NCBI GenBank assembly: GCA_947040475.1
Contig: CAMRBT010000101.1
Span: forward strand, 1-5,679
Direction: 5' to 3'
Source of the DNA: an uncultured Brevinema sp.
Lineage (GTDB): Bacteria > Spirochaetota > Brevinematia > Brevinematales > Brevinemataceae
DNA length: 5,679 bases
The translations under genes were made by a program, and so were the position numbers. Shown piece after piece: positions 1 through 5,516 of this stretch; positions within the stretch are counted from its first letter, which is position 1; each line of letters opens with the position of its first letter. The notes beneath the pieces are model-generated. The model made no database searches. It saw only the letters and a list, made by a program, of their open reading frames with translations, and was not told the origin of the DNA.

Positions 1-17
1 ATCCTGAACTAAAATAA

Positions 18-59
18 CTAAACTAATATAGTTAGACTAATGATATTAGACTAATAATT
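18..59. repeat. Short imperfect AT-rich tandem repeats
   Basis: The motif TTAGACTAATGAT at 32-44 recurs as TTAGACTAATAAT at 46-58, a 14-base step with one difference. A weaker copy (TAAACTAATATA, about 19-30) precedes them. The repeats lie in gene-free AT-rich DNA just upstream of the terminator. They could be the worn end of a mobile element, binding sites, or chance in low-complexity sequence. I see no gene, promoter or RNA in 1-80. Confidence 0.4.
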
Positions 60-80
60 ACTAGATTAAATCGATAAAAT

Positions 81-115
81 AAAAACCCCATCTCATAATA
101 GAGGTGGGGTTTTTT
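81..115. terminator. Strong rho-independent terminator
   Basis: The arm AAAAACCCCATCTC (81-94) pairs with GAGGTGGGGTTTTT (101-114) around a six-base loop (ATAATA). Thirteen pairs are Watson-Crick and one is a G-U wobble. The run of T on the + strand and of A at the other side makes it potentially bidirectional. It probably ends a gene lying left of the window. It abuts the recombinase remnant, so the junction near base 115 is probably where the recombinase gene was cut. Confidence 0.85.
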
Positions 116-520
116 GATTTAGACTATAAAAACCTTAGAATTTCTATATGGATGAATAAAGTGCAAAAACATAAAACGATAGCTTTAAACAAAAAATTTC
201 TTGATGAGCTTATGGGATTAGTTAAATTTAATGAGCTTACTAATGGATGTCTATTTGTGGGAAGTATCAAAAATAAAGAGTTTTATTCAAAAAAATTCAA
301 GGCAATGAGAGAAGATCTGAATCTTGATGAGCGTTATACTTTATATCTTTTTAGACATACAGCAGGTACAAAAGCCCTTGAATCTAGTCAAAATATTCAC
401 TTAGTACAAGAATTTCTCGGACATGAAGATATAAGAACAACCTCAAAATACTATATGTTAGATAATCCAGAACGCACACGTCCTTTACATGATGAGCTTG
501 TAAAGAGTGTCTACACTTAA
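104..520 (+). pseudogene. Tyrosine recombinase/integrase, 5'-truncated remnant
   Basis: The open frame encodes up to 138 residues, resembling only the C-terminal half of the catalytic domain of phage-type tyrosine recombinases, which usually have 300-400 residues. Family resemblance starts at about residue 5 (DLDYKNLRISI). A likely beta-hairpin lysine lies in VQKHKTIAL (19-27). The box II segment is LYLFRHTAGTKALE, with R84, H85 and the LGH histidine H107. The expected nucleophile is Y116, nine residues after H107, as in XerD-type enzymes. In the HxxR motif the histidine is replaced by Y81. The box I arginine and the whole DNA-binding N-terminus are missing. The frame is closed by a TAA at 80-82, and its only early start, GTG 104, lies inside the terminator stem, so I read this as a dead fragment left by an integrated element. 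Function as a mini-protein is unlikely. Confidence 0.82.
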
Positions 521-536
521 TACTAATAAAATTTTA

Positions 537-565
537 TTGTGATTATTTGAGTTACATAGTATAAT
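537..565 (+). promoter_or_regulatory. Predicted sigma70-type promoter of the hsd operon
   Basis: TTGTGA (537-542, four of six consensus bases) is followed after exactly 17 bases by a perfect TATAAT (560-565). Transcription would begin near 572, giving a leader of about 75 bases before hsdM. It is the best promoter in the 127-base gap between the recombinase remnant and hsdM. No comparable intergenic promoter is evident further down the operon. A 14-base AT palindrome (525-538) overlaps its -35 edge and may be chance. Confidence 0.65.
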
Positions 566-636
566 TATTTTTAGTACTAGCATTACTACTTCTATAAAAT
601 AGATAATTGTGCTTGGATAAAAGAAGAAGAGTTATT

Positions 637-643
637 AGGAGAG
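637..643 (+). promoter_or_regulatory. Ribosome binding site of hsdM
   Basis: AGGAGAG lies four bases before ATG 648. This strong Shine-Dalgarno sequence supports ATG 648 as the start; the next in-frame ATG (681) would delete the conserved EERLWKMAD N-terminus. Confidence 0.8.
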
Positions 644-647
644 CGTT

Positions 648-2153
648 ATGGCTGTAGGAATCGAAGAAAGATTATGGAAGATGGCTGATAAGCTAAGAAG
701 TAATATGGAAGCTAGCGAATATAAGCATATTTTATTAGGATTGTTATTTCTAAAATATATTTCAGATCGTTTTGAATCTTTAAGAATAGAGATTATAGCA
801 CATGATGGCAATCCTGAAGATAGAGATGAATATATAGCCGAAAATGTTTTTTTTGTACCAGAGGAAGCTCGTTGGAAGAATATTCAGAACAAAGCCAAAG
901 ATCCTCAAATTGGTAAAACTATAGATGATGCCTTACGTGATATCGAAAAAGAAAATGACTCTCTCAAAGGTGTGCTTGATAAAAGATATGCAAGAGCAGA
1001 GCTTTCTCCGCAGATTTTAGGTGGGGTTATTGATCTAGTTTCTAATACTACCCTATATAGCAAATCTGATACAGATATCCTTGGGCGTGTGTATGAATAT
1101 TTTTTGGGCAAATTTGCACTCACGGAAGGTAAAGGTGGGGGTGAATTTTATACCCCAGCTTGTATTGTTAAAACTCTCGTTAATATGCTAGAGCCTTACG
1201 AAGGTCGTGTCTATGATCCTTGTTGTGGTAGTGGTGGTATGTTTGTACAATCGAGTAAATTTATTACTGAGCACGCTCAATCTATTGATAATATTTCTGT
1301 TTATGGTCAAGAAAGTAATCCTACCACTTGGCGACTTTGTAAAATTAATCTAGCTATTCGTGGGATAGAAGGTAATATAGGATTAGGAGCAGCTGATACC
1401 TTACATGAGGATATACACCCTAGAGATAAATTCGATTATATTTTAGCGAATCCCCCTTTTAATATTTCTGATTGGGATGGGGACAAATTAACGAGCGACA
1501 GTCGTTGGCTTTTTGGTACTCCGCCCGTAGGTAATGCTAACTACGCATGGTTACAACATGTCTATCATCATCTTAGTGCTAATGGCACCGCTGGTGTGGT
1601 GTTGGCTAACGGTTCTTTGTCGAGTAATACCTCTAACGAAAGTACGATTCGTCAAGCAATGTTAGAAGGCGATTGTATAGATGCTATTGTGGCTTTACCG
1701 ACGCAACTATTTTATTCTACCCAGATCCCTGTTTGTTTGTGGATTATGAACAAAAACAAAAGCACTCATCATCAGTTTAGAGAGAGAACAAATGAAGTCT
1801 TATTCATTGATGCTCGTAATATGGGCGAGATGGTCAGCCGTAGTCTCAAAGAACTTACGAACGAGGACATTTTAAAAATTGCAGATACCTATCATCAATG
1901 GAGAAATGCCGATGGTACTTATCAAGACATTCAAGGTTTTTGTAAAAGTAGCTCTCTTGAAGAGATTAAGTCCCATGATTATACATTGACACCGGGTCGT
2001 TATGTAGGCACGGTAGAAGTAGAAGACACTATCAATTTTGAGGAGGAAATAACACGTTTGAACGACTCTCTCGTGGAGAATTTTAAAGAGAGTGCCTTAT
2101 TACAAGTCCAGATAGAAAAGCATCTTAGAGAGCTTCTCAATGGCAAAAAATAA
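648..2153 (+). CDS. hsdM: Type I restriction-modification DNA methyltransferase subunit HsdM
   Basis: HsdM is the adenine-N6 methyltransferase subunit. With HsdS it methylates the host recognition site using S-adenosylmethionine, and with HsdR it forms the restriction enzyme. The 501 residues match the normal family length. The N-terminal helical HsdM domain (about 7-150) contains LLFLKYISDRFE. The catalytic domain starts at GGGEFYTP (163-170). Motif I, the cofactor loop, is DPCCGSGGMF (190-199), and the catalytic motif IV is NPPF (268-271), as expected for an N6-adenine enzyme. The C-terminal part (from about 465) is a predicted coiled coil. The overall look is of the EcoR124/EcoprrI (type IC-like) group. 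Arginine codons are a mix of CGT and AGA, unlike the AGA-dominated FRG gene. No frameshift or missing motif is seen. Its last codons overlap a dead copy of the hsdS start, probably the ancestral hsdM/hsdS overlap. Confidence 0.97.
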   Translation: MAVGIEERLWKMADKLRSNMEASEYKHILLGLLFLKYISDRFESLRIEIIAHDGNPEDRDEYIAENVFFVPEEARWKNIQNKAKDPQIGKTIDDALRDIEKENDSLKGVLDKRYARAELSPQILGGVIDLVSNTTLYSKSDTDILGRVYEYFLGKFALTEGKGGGEFYTPACIVKTLVNMLEPYEGRVYDPCCGSGGMFVQSSKFITEHAQSIDNISVYGQESNPTTWRLCKINLAIRGIEGNIGLGAADTLHEDIHPRDKFDYILANPPFNISDWDGDKLTSDSRWLFGTPPVGNANYAWLQHVYHHLSANGTAGVVLANGSLSSNTSNESTIRQAMLEGDCIDAIVALPTQLFYSTQIPVCLWIMNKNKSTHHQFRERTNEVLFIDARNMGEMVSRSLKELTNEDILKIADTYHQWRNADGTYQDIQGFCKSSSLEEIKSHDYTLTPGRYVGTVEVEDTINFEEEITRLNDSLVENFKESALLQVQIEKHLRELLNGKK

Positions 2154-2178
2154 AGACTGGTAGACAGTAAAATTAGGA
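2140..2178 (+). pseudogene. Remnant 1 of the hsdS 5' end (nonsense-disrupted)
   Basis: ATG 2140 overlaps the end of hsdM by 14 bases and reads MAKNKDW, stop, TVKLGEN, a match to the true HsdS start MLKNKDWQTVKLGDV. The stop is TAG at 2161-2163, where the intact gene has CAG for Gln. Bases 2146-2177 match 3078-3109 at 31 of 32 positions, the C/T change being the only difference. This is probably where hsdS originally began. The tail of the remnant (AGGAG, 2175-2179) now serves as the Shine-Dalgarno sequence of the next gene. Confidence 0.85.
2151..2175 (+). repeat. Direct repeat copy R1 (hsdS start)
   Basis: This is copy one of a 25-base core beginning TAAAGACTGG and ending AGACAGTAAAATTA. 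It differs from copies R2 and R3 only at 2161 (T in place of C). Against R3 alone the match extends to 2146-2177. The core begins with the TAA that stops hsdM. Confidence 0.95.
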
Positions 2179-2185
2179 GAAAATT

Positions 2186-2560
2186 ATGAGTAACAAAGAA
2201 CAAATGTTTGCAATGTTGGAGGCAATAGAACAAGCCTTAATCCAAAATTTTAAAAATACAGATGAGCTATTTGTATTTTTTAAAGAATGCGAAGTGCCAG
2301 ACTTTATTGTGGAATTACAAAATACAAAAACAACACCTATATGTGATGAGAATGGCAAAGTAGTAGACGAACAGATTGAAGAAGAGATAATAAATTATAC
2401 AGTATCAGAATATATGACACAATTCCGTCTGGTTTTTGAGAATGATGATGAATTTAGTGAAGATCCTATTGCAATAAATTTTATGAGCTATATAGAGTAT
2501 ATGAGAAAACTCTATACCAAGCTTGTCGAACGAGGACTCATGGAAAAATTTAATGTCTAA
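2186..2560 (+). CDS. Small acidic protein of unknown function in the hsdM-hsdS gap
   Basis: The gene encodes 124 residues that I do not recognise. AGGAG (2175-2179), six bases before ATG 2186, fixes the start. By my count the protein has 26 Asp/Glu and 11 Lys/Arg, a net charge near -15, with an acidic stretch at 54-67 and another at 86-93. It appears mostly helical, with no signal peptide, membrane segment or obvious metal-binding cluster. Such acidity is seen in DNA-mimic anti-restriction proteins (Ocr, ArdA) but is not diagnostic. It starts 32 bases after hsdM, in the same direction, and its stop overlaps a second copy of the hsdS start (ATG 2553). A few features recur in the 133-aa neighbour: a KE-CEV motif near residue 35, INY at 69-71, PIA, and a helical GL/GF ending. 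They may be distant relatives. Co-expression with the restriction system is likely, and a regulatory role is only a guess. Confidence 0.8.
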   Translation: MSNKEQMFAMLEAIEQALIQNFKNTDELFVFFKECEVPDFIVELQNTKTTPICDENGKVVDEQIEEEIINYTVSEYMTQFRLVFENDDEFSEDPIAINFMSYIEYMRKLYTKLVERGLMEKFNV

Positions 2561-2582
2561 AGACTGGCAGACAGTAAAATTA
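2558..2582 (+). repeat. Direct repeat copy R2 (hsdS start)
   Basis: Copy two of the 25-base core, identical to R3. It begins with the TAA that stops the 124-aa gene. Homology ends sharply at 2582, two bases before the first arm of an inverted repeat. The R1-R2 distance is 407 bases and R2-R3 is 525. Confidence 0.95.
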
Positions 2583-2583
2583 A

Positions 2584-2669
2584 CCTATGATTTAATATTA
2601 AATCATAGAAGTACCTTCGAGCCGATAATATATATAAGATATATAAAATATATATTATTAAACCATAGG
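2584..2669. repeat. Inverted-repeat-bounded block between the two small genes
   Basis: The outer arms 2584-2597 (CCTATGATTTAATA) and 2656-2669 (TATTAAACCATAGG) pair at 13 of 14 positions. Inside are a perfect 24-base palindrome (2585-2608) and a second AT-rich hairpin (2625-2635 with 2648-2658). The outer stem and the inner hairpins share bases, so they exclude each other. The outer stem pairs the AGG of the next gene's Shine-Dalgarno sequence. The block could be a translational switch or a miniature inverted-repeat element. Low-complexity AT content inflates such matches, but the GC-containing arm ends are less easily chance. Confidence 0.6.
2585..2608. repeat. Perfect 24-base palindrome
   Basis: The half-site CTATGATTTAAT is followed directly by its exact reverse complement. 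It could be an operator for a dimeric regulator, or one arm of the folded leader of the 133-aa gene. With no loop bases, an RNA hairpin would open the central A-U pairs to form a loop. Confidence 0.75.
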
Positions 2670-2671
2670 AG
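2667..2671 (+). promoter_or_regulatory. Ribosome binding site of the 133-aa gene, potentially occluded
   Basis: AGGAG lies six bases before ATG 2678 and decides that start. Its first three bases belong to the right arm of the outer inverted repeat (CATAGG pairing with CCTATG at 2584-2589), so folding could reduce translation. Confidence 0.6.
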
Positions 2672-2677
2672 AATATT

Positions 2678-3079
2678 ATGAATATTCAGAATAACTTTAC
2701 AAGAGGCTGTCAATACACTTGGTGTACAAACCGACTATTCGATCTTTTTAATGAGGATGTACGTAAGCTAGTACAATTTTTAAAAGAAGATTGTGAGGTA
2801 GCAGACTCTATCCTCAATCAGATTGCAGTAACAGAAAAGAAAGAAGTCACTAGACGTAATTCAATTACCAACGCACTAGAAATAAATTATGATGAAATCC
2901 CTGTATCTATTCACACCTATATGGATGAGCTTAAACGATATTATTGTAAAGGAGAACCTGTTTTAGGTGATTTTGGGATGCCTATAGCACATAAATATAA
3001 AGATGAAAAAGGCTTGAATGAGTTGACAGATCGCTTGATAAAAGAACTATTAAAAAAAGGTTTTGATTATTATGCTTAA
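2678..3079 (+). CDS. Small protein of unknown function directly upstream of hsdS
   Basis: The gene encodes 133 residues that I do not recognise. The start has AGGAG six bases upstream and overlaps the stop of the preceding 42-codon frame as ATGA. The sequence looks soluble and mainly helical, with no signal peptide or membrane segment. By my count it has 19 Lys/Arg and 22 Asp/Glu, so it is near neutral, unlike the acidic neighbour. Cysteines 11, 16, 39 and 80 are too scattered for an obvious zinc site. Features shared with the 124-aa protein are KE(D)CEV at 36-41, EINY at 68-71, PIA at 102-104 and a helical end with GF. This hints at, but does not prove, common descent. Its stop overlaps the hsdS ATG by eight bases (ATGCTTAA), so translation of hsdS is probably coupled to it. 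Confidence 0.8.
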   Translation: MNIQNNFTRGCQYTWCTNRLFDLFNEDVRKLVQFLKEDCEVADSILNQIAVTEKKEVTRRNSITNALEINYDEIPVSIHTYMDELKRYYCKGEPVLGDFGMPIAHKYKDEKGLNELTDRLIKELLKKGFDYYA

Positions 3080-4268
3080 AAATAAAGACTGGCAGACAGT
3101 AAAATTAGGCGATGTCGTTGATTCTATTTCAGAAACTCATAAATTCCCTAAAAAATCGGTTATCTTTTTTAATACCTCAGATATATCTAATGGAAAAGTC
3201 CTTCATCATAACAGCACTGATTTAACTTTACATAAGCTCCCCGGTCAAGCAAAGAAAAGTATAAAAAAAGATGATATTTTATTTAGTGAAATTAGACCGA
3301 TAAACAAAAGATTCGCTTATGTAAATTTTGATGCAGATGATTATGTAGTATCTACTAAGCTTTTAGTCTTAAGGAATAAATCACCTAAGACAATATTTAC
3401 TAAATATTTTTATATATGGATAACCTCTGTTCCAACTCTTAGCTTATTACAAATAATTGCTGAATCACGGTCAGGCACTTTCCCTCAAATTACTTATGAT
3501 ATTATTAAAAACATAGAGATCCCTCTACCACCACTAGAGGAGCAAGAGCGTATCGCTGAGATATTATCTAGTTTTGATGATAAGATAGAGATCAATCATA
3601 AAATCTGTGCCGATCTAGAATCCATGGCACAAGTCCTTTTTCGAGAGAACTTTATTAAGAATCCAGCTAGGGATACTTGGGGGACTGTTAGTCTTTCTGA
3701 TGTGGCTGATGTTCGATCTAGTAAACGTGTTTTTCGTGATGAGTATGTTCCTGAAGGTATTCCTTTTTATAGAGGAAAAGAAATAACAGAACTTTCTAAT
3801 CGACAAAAAATATCTATTCCACTATTTATTAGTTACGAACGTTATAACGAATTGAAATCAACAAGTATAATACCACAATTAGGAGACATATTATTAACGT
3901 CTGTGGGTACTATTGGAAATGTATATTTGGTAGATAATAGTAATCCATTTTATTTTAAAGATGGAAATATTACTTGGATTAGAGATTTTTCTGATAATAA
4001 ATTAAGTAAATATATTTTATATTGGTTAACTTCTTCTTTAGGGAAAAAAGAAATTCAAGCTAAACTAATTGGATCAACTCAACAAGCATTAACTATAGAT
4101 GCAATAAAAACATTTAATTTCTCCTTACCCCCACAAGAACTACTAGAAAAGTTTGAAAATATAGTCAGTCCCATGTATGAGCAGATAAAAAATCTCCAAA
4201 AAGAAAATATCCATCTCACAGAAACTCGTGATATGCTACTCCCTAGACTGATGAAAGGCGAGGTGTAA
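3072..4268 (+). CDS. hsdS: Type I restriction-modification specificity subunit HsdS
   Basis: HsdS determines the bipartite target site and holds two HsdM (and two HsdR) subunits. ATG 3072 gives 398 residues, beginning MLKNKDWQTVKLGDV. An in-frame TTG at 3063 is less likely, because the two upstream copies also start with ATG three to five codons before DWQ. The layout is classical: TRD1 about 7-150, conserved region 1 at 151-198 (LPPLEEQERIAEILSSFDDK), TRD2 about 201-350 starting DTWGTVSLSDVADV, and conserved region 2 at 352-398 ending RDMLLPRLMKGEV. TRD2 carries KRVF and IPFYRGKEI, a common TRD2 signature. The two halves echo each other (DWQTVKLGDV, TWGTVSLSDV), as expected for this pseudo-symmetric family. 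The gene is intact. TRD2 is more AT-rich than the conserved regions, consistent with domain exchange. The recognition sequence cannot be read from this. Confidence 0.96.
   Translation: MLKNKDWQTVKLGDVVDSISETHKFPKKSVIFFNTSDISNGKVLHHNSTDLTLHKLPGQAKKSIKKDDILFSEIRPINKRFAYVNFDADDYVVSTKLLVLRNKSPKTIFTKYFYIWITSVPTLSLLQIIAESRSGTFPQITYDIIKNIEIPLPPLEEQERIAEILSSFDDKIEINHKICADLESMAQVLFRENFIKNPARDTWGTVSLSDVADVRSSKRVFRDEYVPEGIPFYRGKEITELSNRQKISIPLFISYERYNELKSTSIIPQLGDILLTSVGTIGNVYLVDNSNPFYFKDGNITWIRDFSDNKLSKYILYWLTSSLGKKEIQAKLIGSTQQALTIDAIKTFNFSLPPQELLEKFENIVSPMYEQIKNLQKENIHLTETRDMLLPRLMKGEV
3083..3107 (+). repeat. Direct repeat copy R3 (functional hsdS start)
   Basis: Copy three of the 25-base core, here in its working context as HsdS codons for KDWQTVKL. 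It is identical to R2 over the core and matches R1 at 31 of 32 positions over 3078-3109. It is presumably the parent sequence, because only here is the downstream HsdS frame intact. Confidence 0.95.
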
Positions 4269-4269
4269 T

Positions 4270-5493
4270 ATGGCAAGCAAAGTAATAGATATAAAAACTG
4301 CTAAAAATATAAAAGAATTTCTAGATTGGTGTAATGAAACTCATTCTTTTAAATATGATAATATACAAAAAGAACAACAAAGTTATTTAGAGATTATCGA
4401 AATATATGGTGATGAGGGTGAGCTTATAGGAGATACTTGGAGAGCACAGTACAAAAAAGACAATAGTATTCTAGCTAGTAAAGAAATTAAAGAACAAATT
4501 AAAGAACAAACCCCAGAAAACGCAATCTCTGCGGGCTGGCTAGAAAACATAATAGTTATTGTTATAACAGGGATATGGGAAGCTATTGCTATTCTAAAAC
4601 TAAAAAATTATCAAAAATTGGCACAAAAAATTAAAAAGAATAAATTAACAAATGAAAAGAACATTACTAAATATATTAATAAAAAACAAAGAGACTTAGA
4701 AAATATATCTGGGAAATACTATAGAGGGCATGCGAATGAATTTTGGGAATTAACACCTCTAATATTTAGAGAAGACTATCTAAAAAATGAGAATTTTATA
4801 TATAATCAAGCTAAAATAAATCGTCCAAGTGATTTTAATAAATCCTCTATTCTTGAAAATCTTGTACATATGCAACATCATGGTTTACCCACTAGACTAT
4901 TAGATATTACTTCTAATCCTTTGGTGGCTTTGTATTTTGCTACAGATCCAGCTGTCGAAGAAGACGGAGAAGTTTTTATGTTTTTAGAACCAAAACTAGA
5001 TAATCAGCAAACTATTCAATATCTAGCAAATCTAGTAACCTTAGACTTTAAAGCAAATTTAGATCATCAACAAATCAACGATATCTTTCAAATGAACAAA
5101 TCTCCTCAACCAAACCAAGAATTTTCGTTTGCAGAGATTTTTAGTAAGATTAAAAGTATAACGGAGATGAATAGTAACTGTTTACTGTATCAAGCTCCTA
5201 AAACCAATAATAGGATTGTTAGACAAAGTGGTGATTTTTTATTTTTTGGGGAAGAAAATATTAAAAATTTATTGAAAAAATTTAATACAGAATCTCCCGA
5301 TAAGTTACCAAAAAAACTGCCATTTTCAAAATCTACCCATATTCTTCCTAAAGATGAGATTGTTAAAATTACTATACCTAACACCTCTAAAAAAGCTATT
5401 AGAAAAGAACTAGATATTCTTGATATTAATCAAGGAGCATTATTTCTTGACCTTGATAATTACTGTGAATACATAAAATCAAAATACCAATAA
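4270..5493 (+). CDS. FRG-domain protein between hsdS and hsdR
   Basis: The gene starts one base after the hsdS stop, with GAGG at 4260-4263 as ribosome binding site, and encodes 407 residues. The FRG domain runs from about 150 to 235: YYRGHANEFWELTPLIFRE, then MQHHGLPTRLLD (201-212), then NPLVALYFATDP. The rest also follows the family: NNRIVRQSGDFLFFG (313-327) and a C-terminal LDILDINQGALFLDLDNYCEY. Residues 1-87 are an unrecognised N-terminal region with a KEIKEQIKEQ repeat at 71-80, coded by near-identical 12-base units. Residues 90-110 are strongly hydrophobic (ENIIVIVITGIWEAIAIL) and followed by a lysine-rich stretch, so membrane attachment is possible, although E104 within it argues for a buried helix. 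The biochemical activity of FRG domains is not something I can state. Arginine codons are almost all AGA, unlike hsdM, which suggests separate origin. Its place between hsdS and hsdR is that of prrC in EcoprrI. Confidence 0.9.
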   Translation: MASKVIDIKTAKNIKEFLDWCNETHSFKYDNIQKEQQSYLEIIEIYGDEGELIGDTWRAQYKKDNSILASKEIKEQIKEQTPENAISAGWLENIIVIVITGIWEAIAILKLKNYQKLAQKIKKNKLTNEKNITKYINKKQRDLENISGKYYRGHANEFWELTPLIFREDYLKNENFIYNQAKINRPSDFNKSSILENLVHMQHHGLPTRLLDITSNPLVALYFATDPAVEEDGEVFMFLEPKLDNQQTIQYLANLVTLDFKANLDHQQINDIFQMNKSPQPNQEFSFAEIFSKIKSITEMNSNCLLYQAPKTNNRIVRQSGDFLFFGEENIKNLLKKFNTESPDKLPKKLPFSKSTHILPKDEIVKITIPNTSKKAIRKELDILDINQGALFLDLDNYCEYIKSKYQ

Positions 5494-5501
5494 TAAATAG
5501 A

Positions 5502-5516
5502 ATGAGGATATCTCAT
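5502..5516 (+). promoter_or_regulatory. Small hairpin over the hsdR ribosome binding site and start
   Basis: ATGAG (5502-5506) can pair with CTCAT (5512-5516) around a five-base loop. The stem covers part of the Shine-Dalgarno GAGG (5504-5507) and the first two bases of the hsdR start codon. It could damp hsdR translation. Five pairs, two of them G-C, are weak and may be chance. Confidence 0.3.

Larger units (their letters stand above)
2553..2681 (+). pseudogene. Remnant 2 of the hsdS 5' end, open for 42 codons
   Basis: ATG 2553 overlaps the stop of the 124-aa gene by eight bases and reads MSKDWQTVKL, as in HsdS. It then runs out of homology into an inverted-repeat block and stops at TGA 2679-2681, sharing ATGA with the start of the 133-aa gene. 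Bases 2558-2582 are identical over 25 positions to 3083-3107 in real hsdS. The frame lacks a clear ribosome binding site of its own. It could still act through stop-start coupling as a leader peptide passing ribosomes from the 124-aa to the 133-aa gene. I favour a truncated hsdS start over a functional peptide. Confidence 0.75.

Noticed and set aside
525..538. 14-base AT palindrome after the recombinase remnant as terminator or operator
   Set aside because: It has only A-T pairs, no loop and no G-C content, so it is weak and readily explained by base composition.
847..854. Run of eight T within hsdM as a phase-variable tract
   Set aside because: It encodes V-F-F in a conserved-length protein, and eight bases is short; in an AT-rich genome such runs are expected. 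Only population data could revive it.
905..1123. Minus-strand open frame of 72 codons inside hsdM
   Set aside because: It lies wholly within hsdM, whose motifs are clear, with no ribosome binding site or recognisable protein. It is a shadow frame, as are the minus-strand frames at 2000-2233, 2173-2358, 3615-3806, 4079-4276 and 5190-5384.
3063..3071. TTG at 3063 as the hsdS start
   Set aside because: It adds three residues (MII) absent from the two copied starts, which all use ATG close to KDWQ. ATG 3072 with the overlap pattern is the better choice.
2558..3107. Three regularly spaced repeats as a CRISPR-like array
   Set aside because: Spacings are 407 and 525 bases and the intervals are genes; the repeat is plainly the hsdS coding start.
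4489..4512. Two near-identical 12-base units in the FRG gene as a variable repeat
   Set aside because: Only two full copies are present and they simply code the KEQIKEQ helix; there is no sign of copy-number change.
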